Below the pieces are notes generated by a model that was not told the origin of the DNA, did not search any database, and saw nothing but the letters and a program-made list of their open reading frames with translations. A program made the translations under genes and the position numbers. From positions 7,378,001 through 7,442,000 of the forward strand of contig NZ_CP085193.1 of NCBI RefSeq assembly GCF_024298965.1: DNA of 64,000 nucleotides, read 5' to 3'. Source of the stretch: Streptomyces rapamycinicus NRRL 5491 (GTDB lineage: Bacteria > Actinomycetota > Actinomycetes > Streptomycetales > Streptomycetaceae). How positions within the stretch are numbered: the first letter of the stretch is position 1; the number at the start of each line of letters is the position of its first letter. Positions 26,693 through 34,731 of the stretch are shown here, one piece after another.

Positions 26693-27286
26693 ATGGCCCC
26701 ACGCATCCTCCTGGCCCGGCACGGACAGACGCGGTGGTCGCTGACCGGGAAGCACACCGGCCGTACGGACATCCCGCTGCTGGACGAGGGGCGGCGCGGC
26801 GCCGAACTGCTCGGCGAGCGGCTGCGCCACGGCCCCTGGGCGGGCCTCCCGGACGTCGAGGTGCGCACCAGCCCGCTGGCGCGGGCGAAGGAGACCTGCG
26901 CGCTGGCGGGCTTCGGCGACCGGGCGCGGGAGTGGGACGCGCTCCTGGAGTGGGACTACGGCGCGTACGAGGGGATGACCCCCGCCGAGATCAAGGCCAT
27001 CCGGCCGGACTGGCTCATCTGGCGCGACGGGGTGCCCGAGGGCGAGTCGATCGCCTCGATCGAGGCGCGGGCCGACGAGGTCGTGGAGTGGGCGCGCTCG
27101 GCCGACCGCGATGTGCTGGTCTTCGCGCACGGCCACATCCTGCGGACGCTGGGCGCCCGTTGGCTCGGTCATGACGCCTCCTTCGCCGCCCGTATCCGGC
27201 TCGATCCCACGTCCCTGTCGGTGCTCGGCTGGGCGTACGGCGAGCCCGCCATCGAGCGCTGGAACGACACCGGTCATCTCGACTGA
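26693..27286 (+). CDS. Histidine phosphatase superfamily (phosphoglycerate mutase-like) enzyme
   Basis: 197 aa, full length. The catalytic RHG motif is [25 protein letters not shown]. The second part of the pocket is present as [16 protein letters not shown], and the second catalytic His lies in [18 protein letters not shown]. This is a cytoplasmic broad-specificity phosphatase type often annotated as acid phosphatase; the substrate is not predictable. The start at ATG 26693 is supported by AAAGAAGG upstream. Confidence 0.88.
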   Translation: MAPRILLARHGQTRWSLTGKHTGRTDIPLLDEGRRGAELLGERLRHGPWAGLPDVEVRTSPLARAKETCALAGFGDRAREWDALLEWDYGAYEGMTPAEIKAIRPDWLIWRDGVPEGESIASIEARADEVVEWARSADRDVLVFAHGHILRTLGARWLGHDASFAARIRLDPTSLSVLGWAYGEPAIERWNDTGHLD

Positions 27287-27324
27287 ACCGGCCATTCGAC
27301 TGAACCGGCCATTGAACCGGCCAT
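27285..27324. repeat. Three copies of GAACCGGCCAT at the end of the phosphatase gene
   Basis: GAACCGGCCAT(T) occurs at 27285, 27302 and 27314, beginning at the stop codon of the phosphatase gene. The unit contains the CCGG palindrome. It looks like local duplication rather than a regulatory array. Confidence 0.6.
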
Positions 27325-27348
27325 CCCGATCGAGTGGCCGAACCGGCG

Positions 27349-28803
27349 TCAGACCGGGCTGGTGAGGCCGGCCGGTTCGGGACGCGCGCCCTGCTCGGGA
27401 CGGGCGGCGGCCTCGGGACGGGCGGCGGCCGTCTCATAGCGGGCGAGGAAGTCCGCGACCGCCGCATCGCGACCGTAAGGACGAAGTATCCGGGCCGTGT
27501 CGTCGAGCATCCGGCGGATCCGCGACGACTTCACCTGGTCCAGCAGGCCGAGCGCCCGGCCGGCCGAGGCGGCGGCCGCGTCCGGCGCGCCGCCCGCCAC
27601 CAGATCGCTCGCCAGCTCCGTGGTGAAGAGCGCGATGTTGCGGGTGAAGTGGGGGTTCTGGAGGGCGACCGCGCGCCGCGCGTGCTCCACGGCGCGCTTC
27701 CAGTCGCCGAGCGCCGACCAGCACTGTGCCTCCAGCCCCTCCAGTTCGGCCTCCCCGAAGAAGCTCATCCACTCGGGGTCGGCGTCGCAGGGGCCGCGCT
27801 CGAACAGGGTCCGGGCGCGCAGCAGCGCCCGCTCACAGCCACCCCGGTCGGTCAGCCAGGCGAGCCCCCCGGCCTCGCGCAGCGCGAGCAGCGACAGCAG
27901 CCGTGGCGAGGCGAGCCGCTCGGCGACCCGCTGGGCCGCCTGCGCCGCCCTCACGGCCTCGCGGGGGTGTCCGGCGTCGCGGGCGAGGAAGGCGGTGTTG
28001 CAGAACGCGTGCGCCTCCAGGGCGGCGTCGCCGGAGACCCGCGCGGTGGCCAGGGCCTCGGCGTAGTGGGACCGCGCGTCGGACAGCCGCCCGGAGTCAT
28101 GGGCCAGCCAGCCCACCGAGATGGCCAGTTCGCCCGCGCCCGCGAAGAGCCGCTCGGCGATGGAGCGGCTGTAGCCGCCCGCGTCGAGCAGCGCGTAGGC
28201 GGCGCTCAGCGGTTTGGCGGTGTGCGCGTAGAGGGGGTCGGCGCCGTGCCGGTCGTCCAGCACCCGGATCCGCCGTACCGCCTCCTCCACGGCGGCGGCC
28301 TCGGCCTCGCCCACCCGCCGTTCCGTCCGCCGGGGCGGCGTCCCGGCCCGGGGCGCGGCGGCCACGGCGGCGGCCGCCGCCCCACCGGCCATGAACGAGC
28401 GGCGCAGCAGTTCGCTCTCCTCGAAGACGTCGACGGGCCCCTTGCCCTGGGGTGCGCAGGGCCCGGGGCGCGGGCCGGGTAAGGGGACGGGCACGGGGAC
28501 GGGAGGGCCCATGGGGCCGCGCGCCTGGTGGCCGCGCACCGACTCACGGGAGGCGAAGCCGAGATCCGTAAGGGTGCGGCCGGGGAACATATGGCGGAAG
28601 ACCCGCTCGTACGCGTAGTTGGGGCAGCGGATCGCCCCCGATTCGACACGGCCGATATAGCGGGCGTCGCAGGAGACCTGCTCGCCGATCTCACGGGCGG
28701 CGCGGCGCACGGACGCCGCGAACTCGGAGGGCGAGAGCTGTCCGCGCAGTCGGCGGAACGCGGTGTTCGGCCGGGGTGGCGGGGGCTCTGGAAGCGGCGT
28801 CAT
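27349..28803 (-). CDS. XRE-like regulator with TPR C-terminal domain (NsdA/NsdB-like architecture)
   Basis: 484 aa. The N-terminus carries a divergent HTH (SPSEFAASVRRAAREIGEQVSCDARYIGRVESGAIRCPNYAYERV). A Pro-rich linker and a twin-Arg-like hydrophobic patch (RRSFMAGGAAAAAVAAAP) precede about 280 residues of TPR-like helices. Streptomyces proteins of this layout, such as NsdA and NsdB, modulate development and antibiotic production; orthology is not claimed. The start 28803 is set by GGGAGAGG upstream. The tail is a repeat of ARPEAAARPEQGARPEPAG. It is divergent from the gene at 29008. Confidence 0.78.
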   Translation of the reverse strand: MTPLPEPPPPRPNTAFRRLRGQLSPSEFAASVRRAAREIGEQVSCDARYIGRVESGAIRCPNYAYERVFRHMFPGRTLTDLGFASRESVRGHQARGPMGPPVPVPVPLPGPRPGPCAPQGKGPVDVFEESELLRRSFMAGGAAAAAVAAAPRAGTPPRRTERRVGEAEAAAVEEAVRRIRVLDDRHGADPLYAHTAKPLSAAYALLDAGGYSRSIAERLFAGAGELAISVGWLAHDSGRLSDARSHYAEALATARVSGDAALEAHAFCNTAFLARDAGHPREAVRAAQAAQRVAERLASPRLLSLLALREAGGLAWLTDRGGCERALLRARTLFERGPCDADPEWMSFFGEAELEGLEAQCWSALGDWKRAVEHARRAVALQNPHFTRNIALFTTELASDLVAGGAPDAAAASAGRALGLLDQVKSSRIRRMLDDTARILRPYGRDAAVADFLARYETAAARPEAAARPEQGARPEPAGLTSPV

Positions 28804-29007
28804 CTGAGCCTCTCCCTTGGTGATGCCAGGTGGGCGGGGGAGAACCGTACCGGCTGTGAGATCCACGACACTCGGAGATTTCCGGCAAATGTGGCGTCTC
28901 GTCCACGATCTGCCATGAACTGCCATCCTTTACGGCGGCATTCGGCCGTAGCCGTTGACACCGCCGCGCGTTGAACCAGGTGCTACCCGATGAAGAGGGA
29001 GGCCGGA

Positions 29008-29607
29008 GTGGATACCAGCCGCTCACGGACGACTGCCCAGCACCCCCAGCGCCAGGACTGCGATCTCGTCACCGTGCCCGCCCGCCAGGGGCTGGAGGCG
29101 GTGGACATCATGCGTCGTGCGTGCGACGGCCTCGGTCCCGTCCTGCACGACAACGCCTGCGACACCCTCGGCTTCCTGGTCCCGCCCGGCACGGCGGACG
29201 GCTGGGACCTGCCGGGCTCGGCGTGCACCCAGACATCCGGACGTGGGATCCGGATAAATATCGACTCTGGCACCGGCACCGGCACCGGCACCTCCGCCGA
29301 GGCCGGAGACACCCGAACCGGAGACTCCGCGTTCGGGGACCCCCCGTCCGGAGACACCGCGTCCGGAGACTCCGCGTCCGGAGACTCCGCGTCCGGAGAC
29401 TCCGCGTCCGGAGACAGTGAATCCGGGGGCAGTGAATCCGGAGACAGCGCGTCCGGTGCGGCCGGGAACGAGGCCCCGCCGGGCATCGGCACCGGCTGGC
29501 TGGTGCCGCCCGACGCGGCGTACACGGTCGCCACCGACCCCGCCGAGCTCCGGGCGGCGCTCGGTGAGGCGGCCCGCACGATCGAGGCCGTCGACCGCTG
29601 CCAGTGA
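29008..29607 (+). CDS. Conserved actinobacterial hypothetical protein with a SGDSA repeat insertion
   Basis: 199 aa. The ends look conserved (CDLVTVPARQGLEAVDIMRRAC...LGFLVPPGTADGWDLPGSACTQT and GWLVPPDAAYTVATDPAELRAALGEAARTIEAVDRC). The two LVPP segments repeat a motif and also resemble the small prim-pol-like proteins. Between them lies a ~60-residue Gly/Ser/Asp tandem repeat (29270-29460) built on a tccggagactccgcg 15-mer. GTG 29008 with GAGGGAGG 6 nt upstream is preferred over ATG 28990. Function unknown. Confidence 0.7.
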   Translation: MDTSRSRTTAQHPQRQDCDLVTVPARQGLEAVDIMRRACDGLGPVLHDNACDTLGFLVPPGTADGWDLPGSACTQTSGRGIRINIDSGTGTGTGTSAEAGDTRTGDSAFGDPPSGDTASGDSASGDSASGDSASGDSESGGSESGDSASGAAGNEAPPGIGTGWLVPPDAAYTVATDPAELRAALGEAARTIEAVDRCQ

Positions 29608-29647
29608 GTCCCGGGGGCTGTCAGTGGTCGGCCCCATACTGGGACAC

Positions 29648-30538
29648 ATGGCGAAAGGCACGAACAAGCGAGCCGCGCGCGGGCGCGGAGCGGCGCGGGG
29701 ACGCAGCCCCGAGCCGGTCACCGCATCCGTCGACGGGGGGCTCGCCGAGCTCGTGCCGGACCGGGACCGGCCGCGCGGCTGGACGCTGCTGCTCGACGGC
29801 AAGCCGCAGTCGCATGTGGACCTCGACGACCCCGCGTATCTCGACTTCGAGTACCAGCGCAGATTCGGCCATGTCGCCGATCTCGCCGCCCCTCCCGGCC
29901 GCCCGCTGCGCGCGGTCCATCTGGGCGGCGGCGCCTTCACCCTCGCCCGCTATATAGCGGCCGCCCGCCCCCGCTCCACCCAGCAGATCATCGAGATCGA
30001 CGCCCCGCTCATCCAGTTCGTCCGGCGTGAGCTGCCGCTGGACCCCGGTGACCGGATACGGGTGCGCGGCGCCGATGCCCGGGCCGGGCTCGCCAAGGTG
30101 CCCGACGGCTGGGCGGATCTGATCATCGCGGATGTCTTCAGCGGGGCCCGTACGCCCGCCCATCTCACCAGCGCGGAGTTCCTCGCCGAGGTGCGCCGCG
30201 CCCTGCGCCCCGACGGGTGCTACGTCGCGAACCTCGCCGACGGCCCGCCGCTGGCCCATCTGAAGGCCCAGATCGCCACCGCCCGCACCGTGTTCGCCGA
30301 GGTGTGTCTGACCGCCGACCCCGCCCTGCTGCGCGGCCGCCGCTTCGGGAACGCCGTGCTGCTGGCCGCGGACCGCGAGTTGCCGCTGGCCGAGCTCACC
30401 CGCCGCGCCGCGGGCGATCCGCACCCCGCCCGGGTCGAACACGGCCGCGCGCTAGCGGACTTCACCGGTGGCGCGGCCCCGGTCACCGACGCGACCGCCG
30501 CCCCCTCCCCGGCCCCGCCGCCCGCCGTCTTCGCCTGA
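29648..30538 (+). CDS. Spermidine synthase-like class I methyltransferase-fold protein
   Basis: 296 aa. The basic N-terminus (MAKGTNKRAARGRGAARGR) is followed by the spermidine-synthase fold: LDFEYQRRFGHVADL, the nucleotide motif AVHLGGGAFTLARYIAAARP, the acidic IIEIDAPLIQFVRREL and ADLIIADVFSGARTPAHLTS. Whether it transfers aminopropyl or methyl groups cannot be read from sequence. Many actinobacteria carry such stand-alone proteins with no polyamine context. The start at ATG 29648 removes a 77-codon upstream extension that overlaps the previous gene. Confidence 0.82.
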   Translation: MAKGTNKRAARGRGAARGRSPEPVTASVDGGLAELVPDRDRPRGWTLLLDGKPQSHVDLDDPAYLDFEYQRRFGHVADLAAPPGRPLRAVHLGGGAFTLARYIAAARPRSTQQIIEIDAPLIQFVRRELPLDPGDRIRVRGADARAGLAKVPDGWADLIIADVFSGARTPAHLTSAEFLAEVRRALRPDGCYVANLADGPPLAHLKAQIATARTVFAEVCLTADPALLRGRRFGNAVLLAADRELPLAELTRRAAGDPHPARVEHGRALADFTGGAAPVTDATAAPSPAPPPAVFA

Positions 30539-30603
30539 CCGGAGGTCAGCACCGGAGGTCGGCACCGGAGGTCGGCACCGGAGGTCGGCACCGGAGGTCA
30601 GCA
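30539..30603. repeat. Five tandem copies of a 13-bp unit CCGGAGGTCGGCA
   Basis: Five head-to-tail 13-mers start at 30539, 30552, 30565, 30578 and 30591. Copies 1 and 5 read CCGGAGGTCAGCA and the inner three read CCGGAGGTCGGCA. The array begins right after the TGA of the spermidine-synthase-like gene and lies between convergent genes. It is a minisatellite, not a CRISPR. Confidence 0.85.
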
Positions 30604-30623
30604 AGGGACCTCCCGCGAAGCGC

Positions 30624-31217
30624 TCAGTGCTCGTCGATGCGGACCTGGGGCGGGCCGTCGTGCCAGGTGCAGAAGATGGTGGTGGTGTCGGCCCCGGAGA
30701 CGAAGTCCACCCGGATCCACTCGCTCTGCTTCCACACCTGCATCTGCCATCCGCCGTCCGGGGTCGCCGAGACCAGATCCGCCGACGCCGCCCGGATGTC
30801 GAAGACTGCCCGGCCGCCCTTGGCCGGATAGCTGCGCACCTCCCCGCTCTCCTCCGGCCGCGCAGGCTCCCGTCGGGACGGCGTCTGCGTCGGCTTCCGG
30901 GTGCGCCCGGCCGAACCGGACTCCTTGTCCTTGTCCCCCGCGGACCCCGCGGACCCCGCGTCCGTCCCGGGAGGCGAGGGCGAGGACGGCGAGGACGGTG
31001 AAGTGGCCGACGGCGAGGGTGGTTTGGGCCGATGCGTGGAGGAGGACCAGGCCCCGTTCGCCGACCCGGAGCCGTCCGTGATCGGCAGCGCGCGCGGCGG
31101 GTCGTAGGCCGTACCGGTCAGCACCGTCCGCACGCCGTACCACGACAGCGTGACCGCGGCGCCGGTCGCCAGCACCCAGGCCAGACATTGGACCAGACCT
31201 CTTTGCATCTTCCTCAT
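30624..31217 (-). CDS. Secreted or membrane-anchored hypothetical protein
   Basis: 197 aa. An N-terminal membrane segment (LVQCLAWVLATGAAVTLSWYGV) is followed by a long Ser/Pro/Thr-rich linker (residues ~55-110). A compact C-terminal domain (VRSYPAKGGRAVFDIRAASADLVSATPDGGWQMQVWKQSEWIRVDFVSG...IFCTWHDGPPQVRI) looks beta-rich. The layout suggests an extracytoplasmic domain on a flexible stalk. It diverges from a two-component system 33 bp away and may be linked to it. ATG 31208 is an alternative start. Confidence 0.75.
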   Translation of the reverse strand: MRKMQRGLVQCLAWVLATGAAVTLSWYGVRTVLTGTAYDPPRALPITDGSGSANGAWSSSTHRPKPPSPSATSPSSPSSPSPPGTDAGSAGSAGDKDKESGSAGRTRKPTQTPSRREPARPEESGEVRSYPAKGGRAVFDIRAASADLVSATPDGGWQMQVWKQSEWIRVDFVSGADTTTIFCTWHDGPPQVRIDEH

Positions 31218-31250
31218 CTTGCCTCACCCGAATGGCGTACGGTGCCGCTC

Positions 31251-31964
31251 ATGGCAAGTGTGCTTGTGGTCGAGGACGACCAGTTCGTGCGCTCAGCCCT
31301 CATACGGCAGTTGACCGAGGCGTCCCATACCGTGCGCAGCGTCGGCACCGCCCTGGAGGCGTTGCGTGAGGTGGCGCAGATCGGGTTCGACGTCGTCATC
31401 CTGGACCTCGGCCTGCCCGACCTGGACGGGGCGGAGGCGCTCAAGATGCTGCGCGGCATCACCGATGTGCCGGTCATCGTGGCCACCGCCCGTGACGACG
31501 AGGGTGAGATCGTCCGGCTGCTCAACGACGGCGCCGACGACTACCTGGTCAAACCGTTCTCCGTGGCCCATCTCTCCGCCCGGATGACCGCCGTCCTGCG
31601 CCGTACGCGCGGGGGCGGGGCGGGCGAGCCGGGCGGCGCGGCGGCGCCCCCCGCGGTGCTCCGGGTCGGCGGGCTGGCCGTCGATCCGCTGCGCCGTCAG
31701 GCCCAGTTGGACGGGATGACGCTCGATCTGACCCGGCGGGAATTCGACCTGCTGGCCTATCTCGCCGGGCGGCCCGGCGTCGTGGTGCCGCGCCGGGAGC
31801 TCCTCGCCGAGGTCTGGCGGCAGGCGTACGGAGACGATCAGACCATAGACGTCCATCTGTCCTGGCTGCGCCGCAAGCTGGGCGAGACGGCCGCCCGGCC
31901 GCGCTATCTCCACACGCTGCGCGGGGTCGGGGTCAAACTGGAGCCCCCGGCGGAGCCCACGTGA
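31251..31964 (+). CDS. OmpR-family response regulator
   Basis: 237 aa. The receiver domain has acidic VVEDDQF, the phosphorylation Asp in VVILDLGLPDLDG and Lys in YLVKPF. The C-terminal winged helix is MTLDLTRREFDLLAYLAGRPG...RRELLAEVWRQ...QTIDVHLSWLRRKLGE...YLHTLRGVGVKL. Its stop overlaps the start of the kinase gene (GTGA), so the pair is translationally coupled. Confidence 0.92.
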   Translation: MASVLVVEDDQFVRSALIRQLTEASHTVRSVGTALEALREVAQIGFDVVILDLGLPDLDGAEALKMLRGITDVPVIVATARDDEGEIVRLLNDGADDYLVKPFSVAHLSARMTAVLRRTRGGGAGEPGGAAAPPAVLRVGGLAVDPLRRQAQLDGMTLDLTRREFDLLAYLAGRPGVVVPRRELLAEVWRQAYGDDQTIDVHLSWLRRKLGETAARPRYLHTLRGVGVKLEPPAEPT

Positions 31965-33355
31965 GATGGGCTCTGGTCAAGGTCTGTCTGGCGGTCACGG
32001 CGATGGTCGTGGTCGCCTTCGCCGTACCGCTCGGACTCGTCGTCAAGGAGCTGGCCCGGGACCGGGCGTTCGCCGACGCCGAGCGGCAGGCCTCCACCAT
32101 CGGCCCGGCGCTCGCCATCACCACCGAGCGGGCGCGGCTGCAGCGCGCGGTCGCCAGCACCCAGGCGGGCGGGGACGGCCGGATGGCGGTGCACGTCCCC
32201 GATGAGCCGGGGGAGCGGGGGAGCGGCTACGACCTGGGCAAGAGCCGTGCGCCCAAGGGTGAGCTGGCCACCGCGCGGCGGCTCGGCCGCGCCTCGGTGT
32301 CCGGCGCCCCCGGGGGCTATGCGCTGCTCCAGCCGACCGCGCTGAGCGGCGGTCAGGTCGCGGTCGTGGAGGTGTACGTCCCGCGGGGCGTGGTCACCAG
32401 CGGGGTCACCACGTCGTGGCTGGTGCTCGCGGGTGTCGGCCTCGCGCTGATCGTCGGCGCGGTGGCCATCGCCGACCGGCTCGGCACCCGGCTGGTGCGC
32501 CCCGCCGGGCGGCTCGCCGAGGCCGCCCACGACCTGGGCCGGGGCGAGCTCGGGGTGCGTGTCCCGGAGGACGGCCCGGCCGAACTCCGGGCGGCGGCCG
32601 CCGCGTTCAACTCCATGGCCGACCAAGTGGTCCAGCTCCTGGCCGGCGAGCGCGAGCTGGCCGCCGACCTCTCCCACCGGCTCCGCACCCCGCTCACCGT
32701 GCTGCGCCTCAACGCCGCCTCGCTGGGCGAGGGACCGGCGGCCGACCACACCCGCGCCGCCGTGGCCCAGTTGGAGGGCGAGGTCGACCAGATCATCCGC
32801 ACCGCGCGCCAGCAGAAGACGCACACCCCATCCGGCTGTGACGCCTCCGAGGTGATCCGGGAGCGGATGGAGTTCTGGTCCGCGCTCGCCGAGGACGAAG
32901 ACCGTACGGTGCGGCTGGCCGGGGTCGACCGCACCGTGCGGGTGCCGGTCGCCCGCCCCGAACTGGGCGCCGCGCTGGACGCCCTGCTCGGCAATGTCTT
33001 CCGGCACACGCCCGAGGGCACGGCGCTCGCGGTGGACGTCCACAACGGCGAGGACAGCGTGATCATCCTGGTCTCGGACGCGGGCCCCGGCATCGCCGAC
33101 CCCGACGCGGCGCTCCGCCGGGGCCACGGCGACGGCGGCCCCGGCTCGACCGGGCTCGGCCTGGACATCGTGCGCCGGGTCGCGGAGTCCACGGGCGGCG
33201 ATCTGCGGATCGGGCGGTCCGTGCTGGGCGGCACCGAGGTACGGGTGTGGCTCTCGCTGAACGGCGCCGGGTCCGCCGACCCGGGGCAGCGGCGGCGCGG
33301 CCGTAAGAAGAGGACCCGGGGCCGCGGCAGGGCCAAGGAGCCCGCGGAGCATTAA
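31961..33355 (+). CDS. HAMP-containing membrane sensor histidine kinase, partner of the OmpR regulator
   Basis: 464 aa. Two membrane segments (residues ~4-28 and ~147-170) flank a ~115-residue extracytoplasmic region. A HAMP linker follows (RLGTRLVRPAGRLAEAAHDLGRGELGVRV). The HisKA motif is LAADLSHRLRTPLTVLRLNAASLG and the HATPase motifs are NVFRHTPEG, DAGPGIAD and GSTGLGLDIVRR. It ends in a basic tail (RRRGRKKRTRGRGRAKE). The GTG start overlaps the regulator's stop. The signal is unknown. Confidence 0.92.
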   Translation: MRWALVKVCLAVTAMVVVAFAVPLGLVVKELARDRAFADAERQASTIGPALAITTERARLQRAVASTQAGGDGRMAVHVPDEPGERGSGYDLGKSRAPKGELATARRLGRASVSGAPGGYALLQPTALSGGQVAVVEVYVPRGVVTSGVTTSWLVLAGVGLALIVGAVAIADRLGTRLVRPAGRLAEAAHDLGRGELGVRVPEDGPAELRAAAAAFNSMADQVVQLLAGERELAADLSHRLRTPLTVLRLNAASLGEGPAADHTRAAVAQLEGEVDQIIRTARQQKTHTPSGCDASEVIRERMEFWSALAEDEDRTVRLAGVDRTVRVPVARPELGAALDALLGNVFRHTPEGTALAVDVHNGEDSVIILVSDAGPGIADPDAALRRGHGDGGPGSTGLGLDIVRRVAESTGGDLRIGRSVLGGTEVRVWLSLNGAGSADPGQRRRGRKKRTRGRGRAKEPAEH

Positions 33356-33494
33356 TCGCCGCCGATGGGTTCCTTAAGGCAGCCATAAGATCCGTGGCCC
33401 GTGCACGGATCCTGCCGTTTGTCCGACTTCCCCTCGCTAGCGTGTCGCCCGCACCACCAACCCCCCACATCCGTACAGCGAAGGCAGGCACCTG

Positions 33495-34547
33495 ATGAGC
33501 AGTACGCACCGTCGCAAGGCGAGCCGGACCACCAAGGTGATCGGCGCGACCGCCGCCGCCGTCGTGGCCGGTGGCACGGCGTTCGCGCTCAGCGGGGCGG
33601 CGAACGCGGGAACCGTCTCCGAGAAGCCCGCCGCCTCCGAGAAGCCCGCCGCGGCGGCGGGCGGCTTCGCCCCGTACATCGACACCTCGCTCTACCCCGC
33701 CTACGACATGGTGGGCACCGCCGACAAGACCGGCGTCAAGGAGTTCAACCTCGCCTTCATCACCTCCGGTGGCGGCTGTGCCCCCAAGTGGGGCGGCGGC
33801 ACCGAGGTCGGTGACAACGAGGTGGCCAAGCAGACCGAAGCGCTGCGCGCGAAGGGCGGCGACGTCCGGGTCTCCTTCGGCGGCGCCTCCGGCTCCGAGC
33901 TGGGCCTGGTCTGCACCTCGGCGGACGAGCTCGCCGCGGCCTACGGCAAGGTCGTGGACGCCCTCAAGCTCACCAAGGTCGACTTCGACATCGAGGGCAG
34001 CGCGCTCCCGAACAAGGAGGCCAACACCCGCCGCGCCCAGGCGATAGCCAAGCTCCAGGAGCAGCACGCGGACCTGGATGTCTCCTTCACCCTGCCGGTG
34101 CTGCCGACCGGCCTCACCCAGGACGGTGTCGACCTCGTCGCCGACGCCAAGAAGAACGGCGTGAAGGTCTCCGCCGTCAACATCATGGCGATGGACTACG
34201 GCGCGTCCTTCGACGACGACATGGGCCAGTACGCGATCGACGCCGCCACCGCGACCCAGGGCCAGATCAAGGAGGCGCTCGGGCTGAGCGACGACGAGGC
34301 GTGGAAGGCCGTCGCGGTCACCCCGATGATCGGCGTCAATGACGTCAAGAACGAGATATTCAAGGTCGACGACGCCTCCCAGCTGGTGGAGTTCGCCAAG
34401 TCCAAGGGCCTGGCCTGGCTGTCGATGTGGTCCGCGACCCGCGACAAGCAGTGCCCCAGCCCGCAGGACACCGCGTCGCCGACCTGCAGCTCGATCGACC
34501 AGGAAGAGCTCGCGTTCACCAAGGCCTTCGGCGCCTTCAACGGCTGA
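33495..34547 (+). CDS. Secreted GH18-family chitinase
   Basis: 350 aa. A basic signal peptide with hydrophobic core (VIGATAAAVVAGGTAFALSGAANA) precedes the catalytic domain. The GH18 signature is seen as KVDFDIEG with its terminal catalytic Glu, followed by VSFTLPVLPTGLT and VNIMAMDYGASFDDDMG. It should hydrolyse chitin outside the cell. There is no binding module, only a short Glu/Lys/Pro/Ala linker after the signal peptide. It is monocistronic, downstream of the kinase and convergent with the cytochrome b gene. Confidence 0.88.
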   Translation: MSSTHRRKASRTTKVIGATAAAVVAGGTAFALSGAANAGTVSEKPAASEKPAAAAGGFAPYIDTSLYPAYDMVGTADKTGVKEFNLAFITSGGGCAPKWGGGTEVGDNEVAKQTEALRAKGGDVRVSFGGASGSELGLVCTSADELAAAYGKVVDALKLTKVDFDIEGSALPNKEANTRRAQAIAKLQEQHADLDVSFTLPVLPTGLTQDGVDLVADAKKNGVKVSAVNIMAMDYGASFDDDMGQYAIDAATATQGQIKEALGLSDDEAWKAVAVTPMIGVNDVKNEIFKVDDASQLVEFAKSKGLAWLSMWSATRDKQCPSPQDTASPTCSSIDQEELAFTKAFGAFNG

Positions 34548-34620
34548 CGCCCACGGCAGCTGAGACGGCGTAGCCGTCGCACCGGCCCCACATCACCACC
34601 CCCCACGGAAACCCCCCACA

Positions 34621-34663
34621 CGGCGGGGCGCGGACGGAATCCCCCACCCACCGCGCCCCGCCG
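34621..34663. terminator. Terminator between chitinase and cytochrome b genes
   Basis: CGGCGGGGCGCGG (34621-34633) pairs perfectly with CCGCGCCCCGCCG (34651-34663) around a 17-nt loop. The arms lie between two converging genes and should stop both transcripts; a short T-tract follows on the plus strand. Confidence 0.7.
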
Positions 34664-34731
34664 TTTCCGTCGTCCCGGCGTCCTACGGGATGTCCGGCGG
34701 GGCCAGGCGTACGCGTACCGTCGGAGAACCC

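Noticed and set aside
30539..30603. Possible CRISPR array
   Set aside because: The 13-bp units abut with no spacers, and there are no cas genes; it is a minisatellite.
33495..34547. Loss of the first Asp of the GH18 DxxDxDxE motif in the chitinase
   Set aside because: The LTKVDFDIEG form, I believe, is common in this Streptomyces chitinase subgroup, so it is not a strain-specific defect.
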